From: Monomorium pharaonis | Lineage: Eukaryota > Arthropoda > Insecta > Hymenoptera > Formicidae | Assembly: GCF_013373865.1 (NCBI RefSeq) | Contig: NC_050472.1 | Location: 5,823,276-5,887,275 of the forward strand | Length of the DNA stretch: 64,000 bases | Direction of reading: 5' to 3' | Part shown: one piece after another, positions 14,478 through 27,694 of the stretch | Position numbering within the stretch: position 1 is the first letter of the stretch | How the letters are laid out: each line of letters opens with the position of its first letter | Translations under genes and position numbers: made by a program | Notes under the pieces: model-generated | The model's database searches: none | Seen by the model: the letters and a program-made list of their open reading frames with translations, nothing else | What the model was told of the DNA's origin: nothing

Positions 14478-14987
14478 TTGTTTTTAAATTAAATATTTTT
14501 GTAATCTGATTTTTAAAAAAAGTTGATTTTCATAATACGATAATTGCGTTCAGTAACTTTTGCTTGGCGTAAATCACACCTATCGGTTTTACATGTCTTG
14601 TAAGAAATCTTCGAGGCATTTGCTCCGATACTCGCTCAATTATAGGGAACTTATCCTCGAGGTATTATGATTGATGTAATATAATACCTGCGAAATTGAT
14701 CAGAAATTGCACGCGCATATTCATCGTTGAACGCAATCGTTTAACAATTACAACCAGTTTGATCTCGAAAATAACGTGGAACGAGCGCAAAGATATTCAC
14801 TCTAGCCGACGTGATACATTGGAAAAATAAAAAGACACGCGACTTCGTAAAACGTCGACGTCGACGTCGAATGTTAATGTGGCTGTCGCTCACAGAAACG
14901 GCGCTAGACACGCGGCAGATCAAAAAAATAAGAAGAACACGAAAAGCCCTCTCGACGCGAAAATTATGATATGATTTTTATTCCGCG

Positions 14988-14988
<1 letters not shown>

Positions 14989-15047
<59 letters not shown>
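14989..15047. repeat. (CA)n microsatellite
   Basis: About 29 uninterrupted CA units. It is flanked by inverted CCGCGG hexamers (TTCCGCGG on the left, CCGCGGAG on the right). Confidence 0.97.
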
Positions 15048-15048
<1 letters not shown>

Positions 15049-16516
15049 GCGGAGAAGAAAATTCTCTGCCGAGAAATTTTCGACGTCAGTTAACAACTAT
15101 AACAAAATTATATTCTAATTTTTAGAATCCTTCAGATTTTTAATAAAATACACGTAAATAAAAACGCGTTAAAAATATGTTAACGAAGAAATCGTAATAT
15201 GATTTATTAAATCGCTCCGGTAATTTCTTGCACAAATTATTTCAAATCATTTTGATCGTGAAAAAAATATAAATTACTGAAAATGCAGGAATAAAAGTAA
15301 ATATTATGTTTATATTATTGCAACAGAAAGGATAATTATGAAGTTCTGCAAATCGTTGTAAACTATTTCCAGGAAAAGTTGTTCAGAGGGAGGGAGAGGT
15401 ACGTCTTGAAAAATATTAAATCAGGTGTATGTAACTTTCCATTAAAATTACAATGCACGAAGCCTTTTTATCGCTGGAACAATCGCGTTACAACGTGCAT
15501 TATAACGTGCACGATGCCGCTTAACAATGAGTGTTTCACATAATAAATAAGTCACCGAGATAATCGCTGTGCTTCTGCACATGCGCCTGACATTACGTTC
15601 CCTAACGTGAGACCTTACCTCTAGTGCGAATCCAATATTCGCGGTAAATAGAGATAATTGAAATATTGAAAATGATAAACATGTATAACGTGGAAAAATA
15701 TGTAGAAAAATATAACAATAAAAAATGGCAATAAAACTATGATAAGATTTAACATACGTTAAAATATTATTTGAAAATAAAAAGCAGCTCAAATTATGTA
15801 TAGAAAAGTATCAATTAATAGATTATATAAAATGCGGATGTATTTGATAATTGTGTTGTAATTGATACGTGATTGCAAATATAAAAAATAAAGCAAAAAG
15901 GAAGGTAATTCCATATTTCATTCCGTTTTCCTTGTTTACATTCTTTCTTTATATCCTTCATAAATTTATTTTTAGATTTTATAAGGAAGTCTACAGGCAG
16001 GCGGCCTGTGTTGTTATTACAATTTTTAATTAAATTCGAAGGATATGTTAAGGACAATGCGATTAATGTTTAATTTGATTCCAATATCAAAGTAGCACAT
16101 TTATAAAAAAGTACACTTGTAAATATGTATGTAACGATTACATCATATACCAATGTTTACTACTCGTTCTCAAGGTACTTGATATCTTCGCAAACATGCG
16201 CAAAAAGTACAAATAAACGTAAGCCAAAATTAACAGATGCCTCTTACCTGCCGAGCAGGTAATCGAGCTAACAATTGTTGCGGAAAATTTCAAGTGTGCG
16301 CAAAATAATTATGCGCTTTAATTATACAGGTCATTACTGAAAACAGGATAAGTCTATCTTTTTGCGAATGAGTCATGTTTGCGAATAATTTATTTATCTA
16401 AAAAAAAATATGTTCGAGGAATACTTTGCATATCTCTTACATTCACTTATTATAATTTTTTAGAAATCCTCAAAGTAAAAAATAATCCCCAAAGTAAAAA
16501 ATGAAGAAAATATCAT

Positions 16517-16770
16517 CAAAAAGGTAATGTTATGATTGCAATTTACTCGACGTTCATTTTTTTTTCGCGTATATGTGTTTGCATGTCGCGAATTAGAATT
16601 AAATTTAGAAAAATAGAAGGATCAGTTGAGCCGACAAATATGTTAGAAAAAAAATAAACGTCGAGTAAATTGCAATCATAGTATTACCTTTTTGAACATA
16701 TTTGTCTAATCAACTGATCCTTCTATTTTTCTAAATTTAATTCTAATTCACGACATGCAAACACGTATAC
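16517..16770. repeat. Permuted inverted repeat A-B-A'-B'
   Basis: Segment A (16517-16565) is followed by B (16569-16644). A' (16647-16694) is the reverse complement of A with about 3 mismatches, and B' (16695-16770) is the reverse complement of B with about 5. The order is therefore A B A' B' rather than the usual A B B' A': the second copy is inverted and also circularly permuted. Poly(T) and poly(A) tracts sit at the ends of A and A'. The block lies in the SOD A-SOD B spacer, next to a GC-rich island. Confidence 0.88.
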
Positions 16771-19700
16771 AATCTACAATCGTTCCGATCTTTCTTAACG
16801 TAAATCATTCGACGAATTTGAAGAGAGCATTTTTTTTCTCCTTACCTTGTGAAGACTGTCTCCACGTGACCAGGGCTCGTCTACCGCGAACAGTTGCAAA
16901 GGCGGCACTGCTTTTCCTCCGATATATCGCTTCACTACGTGACGCACGTTATCGACGCACACTCGCGTGGATCATGCGTCTGAACGCGTCGAGCATTGAC
17001 TGCGTCTTACAACGAGGAAACTCGAAGAATCAAGCCCGAAAGAACGTGGGCCGCGAGAAAGGACTGAATGAGAGAGAAGAGAGCCGACTCTCTCGTCACC
17101 GGCGCCGTTATCGCGATTAAGCGACTTTAATGTCGGTTCCTTTTCAGAGATGGGCCGCTCTCGCGTGTATCCGATCGGTCGTCGACCCCCTCTCGGGAAT
17201 CCCCTCTCAGGTCCCTCCGTGGATTCTCTCTCGGATTCTCTTCTCTCCGGCAACCGGTGCGACTCCCGTGCCGCACACTCGCGAGAAAATACTCCGCGGA
17301 AATCTTCCAGTCGCGGCGAACTGCCTGGAAAAACAACGGGCAATAACTAGACAGGTGTAAACGTTATCGTCTTTTGATGACAAACAAAAGCGAAATATTC
17401 CCGGCGCTTTTCCGCCCGTGATAATATTCAAGGCTCGCAAATCTTATCTACCGTTTAGCACGCGAAAAAAAATGCAAAAAAAAGGAAGGTGCCAAGTCAC
17501 GTGGGTTTAAAGGTCAAGCAAAAAGTTGCATTACACGCTCTACAAATTGTTGTCAGGTTATTCTTTTCCAGTAAAATAAATCTGAAAAATCTATTTATCC
17601 GTCATGCAGTTTAAGACACAGCGAGTGTTCGAAATTTGTAGTTATTTTCGCAATTATTTTTTTAACATAGAAGCGTACAATGTGCGAAGTGGTACGCGCA
17701 AAATGTAAAGTATGCAAAAAAAGACGCACCGGTCGACTGCGATAAATGATTGATTAACAAGCTAAACGGCGCGGGGAAAAAAAGTGTAGCAACGTTGACG
17801 GTAGCACCGGTTAGAGGAAACTGAAACCTATGGAAGGCAACCACGACATTCGCCTTTCCTTGACGACCACGGAGACCGCGTTCGTACGTACCTAACGTAC
17901 GTACGTGTCGTCTTATCTCCCCTCTTCTACAACATTAGTCATTATAGCACCAAGGCTTCGCAGGCCTGATTTTATAGACGGACTACGCTCCGATCGAATC
18001 GCTCTACGACGCGCTACGTCTAGATTTTTCCCACGCTCAGGAAAACAAATATTATAAAGTAATTTTACTCCAATTGCACGAATGAGCCTCGCAAGACGAT
18101 ATCATTTCGGATAATAATGACGACAATGGTTCCTTCCCCCGCCTTTCGATAAAGAGATTCAGTTCGGTGTTCCTGAGAGCGATCCTTTAAAACATTTTTC
18201 AAAGATACCTAGTCTCTTTCTTTCTGTATATTACGTAAAAACAATTCATGTAAAAAAATTCAGACTTTGCCCTTAGAGTTAAATCTGACTGACAGATTTA
18301 AACAACGACAATAATTAAAGCATCGGCCAACGGCGAACGGGATGATTGGCAAGGTCCTCTTGCGCAACGATCCCCCGCCGATCTCATCTCGAAAACAAAC
18401 CGCACTGCTCCGAATCACTCCTTTCCCCATCTCTTCCCATTGACACACTCCGCACTGTTTGCGGCGGTGCGCTGCAAAGGTAGTGGCATTGGCGTAGACG
18501 CCGACGTTCGCGGGTTACGACGCACCTTCACGGTTCGCCGCCTTGACCCTGCGGATCTCTTCTCTACCGCTGAGAGCGGATGGGATTACCTTGGCCGTTT
18601 TGAGGTGCGAGCCTCCGACATTGTTGTCAATCCTCGAAACGCGCATCGAACGCCACGGAATATCTTTGAAGGTAAACTTCGGCAGCCACAATGACGCTAC
18701 GGTGATTTAAACGGAGATAAACATCTCCGTTGTAGAAAGTCCCTCTGCAGAAAATAAAAGAGCTTGTATATTATTATCATCGCTGAGCTCAACGTTGGTA
18801 GAAAAATCACCATTTGTGTCAATCGTGACGCAATTATGAGTAATTGTGTTAATTTCTATTCGTTAGAGAAAAATCTGCGTAAACAACATCTCGGAATCTG
18901 CAGATATGGAATTTATATATCTCGAGATTTATCGACAAGGATACGAGAGGCTCTGGTTGTCATTTTTAATTGTTCAATTTTTAGCTATTAATTAAAAAAA
19001 ATAATTTTAAAGTGTCGAAAAAGACTTTGCAAAATTTGTTTACGCTATCTTCAAGCAGGGTTTACGATACACACATTATTATAATGATCGCCGTCATTAA
19101 TAATCGCGTCACGAAGGTCGACTGCAATCGTCGCCGCGTATCAGAGGAAACGTATACAGAAAAACTCGGTTTTACATTTCATGAAAATGTAATAAAAATG
19201 TAAAACAAGTCCCATTAGCATTATACCCCTCCGCTTAAATGTCGAACGTCGCCTTCCCTCAAGGGCAAATTGCCCCGACGAATTAACGGCGCGACATTCG
19301 CAATTCGCGCTCTGTCCATTATACAGTGAATACGGCTCAGATTTATTCGCGACCCAAATCCAGCCGGATGACACGCTCGAAATCATTCGTCGGAATTGTC
19401 ATCTCCCGCGGGGGCCTACTTTGAGGACACCTGGCCATTTCTATCCAGCCGTGCTTGACCTACACTCGGATGTGCCGGGTCTCGCCGGGTTTTTTTTCTT
19501 CTCCTCCTCCTCGCTCCGTCTCCCGTTGTCTTCCAAGGAATTTTATCGTCGCGCATAATCGTATATCATATCGTTTTAACGCGATTAAAGATCCGCGACC
19601 CGGCGACGACCGTCGCGTTATGGCATCCTCGGAATTGAAGAAGCGCTCCTCGGCGGCGGGGATCGTTAGCAGTCGCCGTGAATACGCGGTTCCGCGGCCG

Positions 19701-20269
19701 CGGCGGCGGCGGCGACAGTTCGATTCTCGTTCGTGCATGCAAATGCGGATGATTGCGACTACTATGTAAGTAAAACTCGCATACCGCGCTTGGAATATAC
19801 TCGGGAGAAGACGTGTAAGCTCTCTCTCTCTCCCTCACGCGCGCGCGTCTGATTTGTATGAATAATTCACTGAGGCCGTCTGACAAAAATTTAATAAAGC
19901 GCGAATATCAACGGTAACGGGAAAGAATCGATTAACATTCACGGCGGTAACGAATTCTCATGAGGCTCATTAGCTCTTCTTTTAATATATTCTAATTCTA
20001 CCGTTAGCTTAGAATTTTGCCGGTGACGAATTTTATTTACAACTTCCATCGGTAGCGTGGGATTCGAATAAACCCCGTCATTTTTCTTTTTTTCACGTCG
20101 ATCGCAAGATGTGGCATATAGTTCTACATTTTAATTACATTCCTCGCGCAAAGTTAAAAATATATCTCGGCACAGATAAAGGCCTAACCAATTAATCATC
20201 ACACCGACCGCCCTCTTTCTCCTCTCAATTTACATTTATTTCGAAAACAAATCACTCCCCGTGCCTTCA

Positions 20270-21383
20270 GGCGGAACCGGATGCGATCAAGATTAAACGT
20301 AAATTGGACAGCGATAAAAGCCGGGGCCAGCGATCGCGCAGACGGCGTGGTTAATTAATTCATCCGTTCCATTACTTTCTGCAATTCCATTCCCATCCCG
20401 AAAATCACTCGGATCGATTACCGCCCTCCGCGGGGATACGACGGAGAATCAGGCTCGCGCAGTGGCCGCGCTGCCGTTCCGGTTGGGCAACCGCCGCACG
20501 TTAAGTTGCTCGTCTCCGGCTTTTTCGCAGTTTTTCCCCCGAGGCGCTCGTCTCGGAGTTACTTAGATGACTGTGCCCAGATTAGCCCGCGGTGTCAGCG
20601 CGGCGTATGAGCGATCCGTCATTCAGCCCCGCGGCGAGAGACGCCCGCGGGGCACACGTCTCTCGCTTTCACTCGGCTGGTCTGGCGCGCGGGCCACGTG
20701 CATTCGAGTGCTGCAGCATGCGGCGGCCGGGATGCATCGCGATGCGCCGCACAAACCGAATGTGTCCGAGAGGAGGAAAAAAAGGAGGGAACGCGCGTGG
20801 CGTTTTCGCGTTACACGCAATATCGCCGATCGCGGGCCGCGTCTCGTGAAATCGGTATCGCTCGTCCGCGATCGGAGACCCCCTGGTCTGCTAATGGCGC
20901 TTTCCCCCCCTCGGGCTTGGCACCCAGGTACAACCTGCCTTGTCCTCGTCGTGACTCGCCGATGACGCAACGCATAAATACACGCCACGGGGAATCGAAT
21001 CGGTGGCCTCTAGTTTTCTGCTGCTGATGCTGCTGCTGCTGCTGCTGCTGCCACTTCTTCTTCGTCTCTTCTTCTGCTCCGAGGAGAGCAGTCTTCGAAG
21101 AGCGGCGGTCCCGGAGGCAGCTCCTTGATCGGTACGGCTCCGGAGATCGTTATCGTGAGAAGTGGATGAATCTCGGTCTGGCAGATCTCGTGGCGATCGG
21201 GTCGGGAAGGAGGAGGTAGCAGACAGGGCGAGGAGAAGGAGGAAGGAGAAACACAGATCTCGGAGACGCGGTCTCAGGTCCTGCCGTCAGACTCGCTTTA
21301 CCCTCCGCTTGACTTGGAGGACTCCTCGCGAGGACCAAAAATCGCTGCTCAATCCTTCCGACACACCCCCTTAAGCTCGCGAG
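20270..21383 (+). promoter_or_regulatory. GC-rich 5' region of SOD B
   Basis: Strongly GC-rich DNA ends directly at the SOD B start codon at 21384. It contains overlapping open frames on both strands, none with a recognisable protein, and a CTG repeat. Position and composition suggest promoter plus 5' untranslated region; the transcription start cannot be located by eye. Confidence 0.4.
21018..21050. repeat. CTG trinucleotide repeat
   Basis: About ten CTG-type triplets with one GATG interruption, some 330 bp upstream of the SOD B ATG and probably in its 5' untranslated or promoter region. Confidence 0.9.
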
Positions 21384-24300
21384 ATGTGGCGGCTGTCGAT
21401 ACTGATCGGTATGATCGCGATCGCGAGGGCCGGGCCGTACGCGGACAGGCCGACGGCGGACTCGGTGAACGACAGGACGCTGTTCATCAGGAGTCTGCCG
21501 GGTTATCCTGGGACCAGGAGCGATCTCTACGAGGTCTACATGGAACCGTATTATTTCGTACGTACTTTTATATCTACATACGTTTCTATCAATGACAATG
21601 ACTGAAAAACCTAATTTTTTCACACACTGAGAGAAAAATGTGCGAAATATTGAGAACCAAATATCTTTTATGACATTTTCTTCGATATTTATTATTAAAA
21701 AATTTATTTGCGAAAACAAAATATATATTTCTATGAAATACAATTTCATTTTTCTTATCGATTGGTTTATTTCCTACAAACAAAATATTTTGAGTAAAGT
21801 AAATATCATGTCGCATAAAAAAATTTTAAATATTTTTCTCTAATAAATACGGCAAATTAAATGTTTTATTTCCAGCAATAAATTATTTATTTTTACGCAC
21901 ATTGAATATTATCTCTTTAAGTAAGGTATATTTTACAGAAATATATTTTAAAGGTATATTTTACAGAATATTTCACAGAAATATACATTTCATTTTTACA
22001 TAAATTTCAAATCAATTTTTTTATGACAAATAAATATTGAAGAAAATGTTACAAGAAATATTTGGTTCTAAAAACTTCGACATTTTTCTCTCAGTGCATA
22101 TCTTCTTTATTGTACATGTAATTTTATTTAATTTGCAATGTAATTTATTTTTTTATACAAAATGTTTGTAAAGACAGATCTCCCTTTATCTCTGTCCGTC
22201 GACCTTTTAAGAATAGTCCTTCGAAATGGTGAAACACATTTCGCAGTTTTTAATAATTTTGAACCGTTTCTTCTGAAATATAAAGGATAGAGACGAACTT
22301 TTTAGATATATAATTATTGACAAGATTGAAATTTAATATTGATTATTTAATATTATTTTGTTAATCACCAAATTGTTGCAATTGTATACTCTTTAAATTA
22401 CAAAGTGTATTTTCATTGATTTGTAGTGGTATACTTATAACTGTGATAATTAATGAGATTCCACTGACTTTTAATGATTTTTTCCGTAGGAAAAAATTAC
22501 TGCACAAAAATATGCAATTTTTTGTGCAGTAATTTTTGCACAATTTTTTCCTACGGGTTACTTCAGAATTAATATATAATCACTGAAAGATTAGTGTATA
22601 TATTAAACTGATTAACAAGTTATAAGTTTACCACTGAAATCAGTGTTTTCACTTACTTTACTCATTTTTCACTGATTATAATTAGAGAATAATATAATTT
22701 AATTTATATTAATATTGGATTAAAAAATATTAATTACTAATATTAATATTATTGTAAAAGAAATATTTTTGATTTCTACTTTTGAAATTTTAAATATTTA
22801 ATCTTTATGGCTTCAGATTTAAAGAAGAATTTTAATATTTAATCAGTTAATTGCCAATTATCAATCGGTTATCTTTTTTACTTTGTGTATTCAGTTATTT
22901 TGATTCTCACATGGGTCTTATCGTGACCTGAGACAGATTACGTAATCGCCTTGGACTTGCGAAAAATAATCACTCTCTCAGTGAATATCCTTTCACTTTC
23001 CTCCAAACTTTACTTCTCATACGTCGCCATTCGTCAATCTTTAATTTCCTTTGATTAAACCCAGCCTGTAATTTCGCTGTTCGACATGCGATTACTATTG
23101 AATCCCAATGCCTGCAATCGGTATCGTTATATTTATAGCCTTACGCGAAAATAACAGCCGTTACAAACACTTCCGTCAAACGTTATTGAAGCAGCGATCA
23201 TCTGTCATTCGACATTACTTACAAGACGGTGACACGACAATCTTGTAGAATGTAGTAATTTATTACACGTGTGGGAATACACGGACGCACGAAGGAAAAC
23301 GAGTTACTTTAACTTATTTTTATTAATATGCGAACATATCCTACGGCGAAAATTTAATATCTCGATAAATCCAATGACTTGTTTACTATATTGTATAATA
23401 TATATTTACAAACGCTTGTAAAAATTTTAGATAATTCTCCTATTTTCCACAAAGGAATTATATTAATATTTAATACGTAAAAAGAAAAATGTAAATATTG
23501 TAACGCGTTGTAAGTTTACTCGATTTCATTTAGCGCGCATGCGACACGCTCCGTCCCCAGGATCGCTCTCATTCTTCGTGTGCGCCTCGTGTAAACATTT
23601 CGACGCGCGCGTGACTTCTTCATTCTCGACGACGACGAACGTGGCGATACAAATTCATCGATGCCGCCCGTCGACAGGTCGGCGCGTCTCTCCATCATTA
23701 GTCATTAACCGCAGTCGGTCCGCCTTTAATACGCGGAAATTTGCATAATTAGCCATTAAGTTATTTAAACATCGCGAAGGACGCCGACTGATGTACGCGC
23801 GTCGTTACGCCGACGAGGACGCTTTCACTGCGAGCGGCGCGGTCGTCGGTCGGTCGGTCGCTTCTCGATCGCTCGTCGCCTATTGCCCCGTGCAATTCTA
23901 ACGAAGCGGCGATTCACCGTCGGCCGACCTTGCGCGTAGTTTCTAGCCGCTTCATCGTCGCCGTAGATTATACCCCCTGGTCGCATTGGTAATTGCGGAT
24001 TTTATCCGTGAACCACAACCTCGCTTTAAACAAAAAAAAAAAAAAGAAGGAAAATAGATAAGACCCGACATCCGCAGACGGGGTGAACCAAGGTGAGCGC
24101 GAGTGTGGCGCAGCTCTCTGCGATGCGATTCAGTGGGCAGATCAAATTAGATAGGAAGCACACCGTGTTCCCGAGTGCGCTACATAGTGTATCACTCGTA
24201 TGCGATACGCGGACGCGTCATTATCAATTTCCGGTCTTCGTCGTTCTCCCGCGAGACTCCGCTCGCGCGGCAGCATTTATGGATTAATCGAGCTATAATC

Positions 24301-26215
24301 GAGCTGTAACAAATTGCTTCCGTAGATCCTCGGTCGCGTAGATTTTCGTTCTGCTCAATGTCGCCCGGCCCGTTTATCCCGGAACGAAAAACTTGGGCAG
24401 ATATATTCACAAATTTTTTAAATATATTTCAATACGTCGAAACGCCTCGTCTATGTATTTTTGTCGAATAAAATGTCGTTATTTTGATTGAGCTGTTCTG
24501 CAGATAAGCATTCTGAAATAATGGTGACTTTTTTTTTCGTTAATTTACAGGCAATTGGTCTGAAGGCCGTGGTAGAGATGAAAGCTCTCGATGAGAATGG
24601 CTCGCCGGTGGACGGGCCGCGAGGGATGCTGACGTTGGAGCAGCATCCCGAGGGGGTCAGGGTCACGGGCACGATCACGGGGTTGAATTCGGGCTTGCAC
24701 GGGTTCCACGTGCACGAGAAAGGGGATCTGAGGAAAGGCTGCAATTCGGCCGGCTCGCATTTCAATCCGTACATGGTAATGCAATTCTAAATTATGCGCA
24801 TCGCAATCAGTTTACAGGACATGGACAAGTAATTTTTCTTTCGTCATGTACAAGTAGGACGCAGATTTCATCTTATGTCACAATGTCATTTCTACATCTC
24901 TTCCATGTCAATTGTTTTACGAAAATTATGAATTTATAAATATTGTACAGAGAGGGAGAGAGAGAAAGAGATTTACAATGATAGCACGATTGGTAAAAAA
25001 ATCATAAATCCGATTTTTACCGTTTCAAATTTCATTCAATGGAATAAACTGGCAAAAAATATAAAAATGACTATATGTAACATAAAAAATATGTTTTATA
25101 TGAAAAATTTTTATTTTACTTTAATTAGTAAATTATTCTAATTATTACAATTTAAAAAATAAAATTAGTCAGAACTAATAATAATAAAACCTTATAATAA
25201 TAGTTTTTTTTTATTCTAATTAATTTGTGAGGTATATTTTTTTACAAAAATTTTGTAAATATAAATATTACTAAATTTTACATTAATTTTTAAATTAAAA
25301 TGAGGAAAATGTATAATAACAAATCTAAAAACTTCTAATTTTATTGATTTATAATATTTCTATTACGGATTTTATTTTAGATAAAGTTTAAATCACTTTC
25401 AATTGACAACACTCTCTCACATTGTTTTTTATTTTATCGTTATTGATAGAAAAGATCTGTTTTTACAGGTTTTTTGAAATGCCAATTTTAACTATTGGAT
25501 TTTATCAAAAAATATGGAGTTTTACTTTTTAAAATAAACAGTAAAATTTTACGAGAGAAATTCTCAGGATGAGATCATGAAAAATTCACTCGAACTGTTT
25601 TTCTTCAGTCGTCATTTTCACAAAAATTCAAGTCAATAGAACAGCATTTGCATGTAAAAATAAACGTTTCGATGTAGCGAGTGGTTGACTTTTCTCTAAG
25701 AAAATTAACAGGAGAGAAGTCTGAAGGAAACTGACTTGAAAATCGAAAAAGTTAAATTTTCAGATTTAATTTCACGTTCCGAGAGAAAAAAAAACCTGGA
25801 TCATCGTTGCCGCATCGAACATTCCGAATGCAAATGCGATATGACTAGCGAAAATTGATAGCCTCGCACCTCGCGGATTAAGCCGTCGCGATCTCCCTCG
25901 CGATAACGTACTCCCTCCTCCATTCTTCGTTACGGTAAACGAGGAGTGATTACGTTTCAGGTGAATCACGGCGCACCGAGCGATCCGTTACGTCACGTCG
26001 GCGATCTCGGCAATATTGAGGTCGGGCAGGACGGAGTGGCGCGTATCGACGGCATGGACCACTATCTGAGCCTGGTGGGCGTCCGGGGTGCGATCGGCAG
26101 GGCCCTGGTGATTCACGCGAAGCCCGACGACCTCGGCCGTGGCGGCACCGAGGAAAGCCTGAAGACCGGATCGGCGGGCGAGCGCGTCGCCTGCGGTGTC
26201 ATCGGGTTCTTGTAA
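21384..26215 (+). CDS. Secreted Cu/Zn superoxide dismutase with N-terminal extension (SOD B)
   Basis: Three exons, all phase 0: 21384-21557 (58 codons), 24551-24775 (75 codons) and 25961-26215 (84 codons plus TAA), giving 217 aa. The start MWRLSILIGMIAIARAGPYA looks like a signal peptide cut near residue 16-20. It is followed by about 40 residues not found in ordinary SODs, with several acidic and Tyr residues. The catalytic domain is complete: copper ligands His111, His113 and His185, bridging His128, zinc ligands His136, His145 and Asp148, disulfide Cys122/Cys211 and Arg208. The HFNP/NHGAP intron falls at the same codon as the THGAP intron of SOD A, and the last exon is 255 bp in both genes, so they are paralogues. 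The 3-kb first intron contains a MITE and a foldback. Exon 1 is joined by phase and signal peptide only; cDNA would confirm it. Confidence 0.87.
21625..22096. mobile_element. MITE, CACTGAGAGAAAA family, copy 1
   Basis: A 472-bp element in SOD B intron 1. The left end CACTGAGAGAAAAATG is matched by its reverse complement at the right end (CATTTTTCTCTCAGTG). Similarity continues inward for roughly 70 bp with mismatches. There is no open frame with transposase motifs, so it is non-autonomous. Related termini occur at 30548-30791 and 44155-44578. The superfamily cannot be assigned because the target duplication is unclear. Confidence 0.75.
22484..22556. repeat. 73-bp nested foldback
   Basis: The outer arms CCGTAGGAAAAAATT and AATTTTTTCCTACGG are perfect inverse complements. 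An inner pair, AATTACTGCACAAAAA and TTTTTGTGCAGTAATT, forms a second hairpin. It is probably a very short foldback or MITE relic in SOD B intron 1. Confidence 0.85.
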
Positions 26216-26354
26216 AGGGATTTTTGGCGAACGGCGAATTCGGCTACTGCATGCACTAAATACGCACTGTAAGCTGCCGTGCTCAGCTCGCGTGAGAAGA
26301 TGCTGCGTAGCAACGCAGGATCTTGGGTACGATGCAGACTTTGATGAATGAGAC

Positions 26355-26360
26355 AATAAA
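26355..26360 (+). terminator. Poly(A) signal of SOD B
   Basis: AATAAA lies 140 bp after the SOD B stop codon in a context (ACAATAAATATAC) suited to polyadenylation. Confidence 0.6.
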
Positions 26361-27694
26361 TATACTTTCTGAGAAACCGAAATTATCGTTTCTATTGGAA
26401 CTCAATCGGAATGTCACTCTATATCTCAGTTTTGTATATTTTTAAATGCACTATTTCAAATACTAATATTTTAATAATTTTTAAATTAATCGCTTGATAA
26501 TATATTTTAATAACTACATTTCGAATCTTGGCAGTTTCTGTTAATATATTATATGTACGTAATTTAAAATTATGAATATTTATTACATAATGTTTATTCA
26601 TTTGTTATTAATAAAAATAGCATAAGGAGCTGTTTTTAAACTGGATATACGTGAAATAAAATATAATCATCATGAATGTTATTCGAGTAACGCGATTGTT
26701 ATAATATAATTAATTTTATTCAGTTAAAGTAATTATTTGTAATATATTTCGAGGTTTATATAGCTAAATTTGTATAACAGCCTGCAGATTGTGCGCGCTA
26801 GTGCATCCATCCAAATTCGCTAAAAGAGAGCGTACCGCAACTTCGTTCACTACTAATTTAATTGCGCCCATTTGTATCGATCAATAAATCACGAATGTAA
26901 TCGAGCACCTATCAAATGCGTTTTACGCTTTTATTTAATCCTTTATTCTACAGAAATATAAATAGAATGTAAAAAATCCAAGAGAAAGATGAGCAATAAT
27001 TAATTTTCTTCCTTTTCACTTCGTAATTCATATATATAATGTTAAAATAATAATAATAAAATAAAATACTATGTTATTGTTATTTACATATTAAATAATA
27101 ATCTTATTACACAATAGTATTTTATATGCGTATAAAAGATATTCTAGATGTTTTATATAAATTACGATCGAAATTTTTTGCTGCAACAAAATTTGAACCA
27201 TGAAAAATAAAACTATTTTCTATGTATTCAATACACAGTCAATCAGAAATTTAATTTTAATATAAAAAATTCAACTCGGGAATTGAACCGAACTTGTCAT
27301 AACAAAACTTTATTGTAATAGCTTTCGTCGTCGATACATTTTCCGCTGAAGTAAATACGACAATACATAATATATAACCAGACAAAATACACGATTGTAC
27401 CTTAAAAAAAGAACAATCAATGACTCTCGATAAGTAAACTGCAAAGTCTCCGAATCCTCCAAGTATCTTATGCAGTTTATTTCTACACGCGCACACAATA
27501 TTATTATACAATTAAAACTTAAGCGTTCGTATAAAAAGAAAAAGAAAGGATAAAATTGCAAAATGTCAAATATTCTACATCGTTCGCTTTTCTTCCACAA
27601 ATACGATGAGTCCCGAGTGGTCCGAGATAGCAAGAACTCCGGAGATGGACTCCAGAGTAGTAAAAGTCGCTGAAACTGCGAAGTGGCGAATCTG
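26361..27694. other. AT-rich intergenic
   Basis: I see no exon, RNA gene or repeat that stands out. Confidence 0.5.

Larger units (their letters stand above)
7290..21383. other. 14-kb spacer between the two SOD genes
   Basis: No coding gene is supported here. GC-rich islands lie at about 9240-9720, 10580-11100, 16860-17340, 18340-18700, 19200-19760 and 20270-21380. Each is open in several frames on both strands, the pattern of composition rather than coding; they may be promoters, enhancers or 5' exons. The remaining AT-rich sequence includes an ATA-type low-complexity stretch near 7585-7640. The smaller repeats are listed separately. Long AT-rich frames such as 8726-9130 show no domain. Confidence 0.5.

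Noticed and set aside
15448..15792. 114-codon minus-strand open frame
   Set aside because: Hydrophobic start then Arg-rich end, no domain, no partner exons; looks like composition.
20567..21027. Several overlapping 100-130-codon frames on both strands
   Set aside because: All lie in one GC-rich island where stop codons are rare; Arg/Pro-rich products in every frame indicate non-coding DNA.
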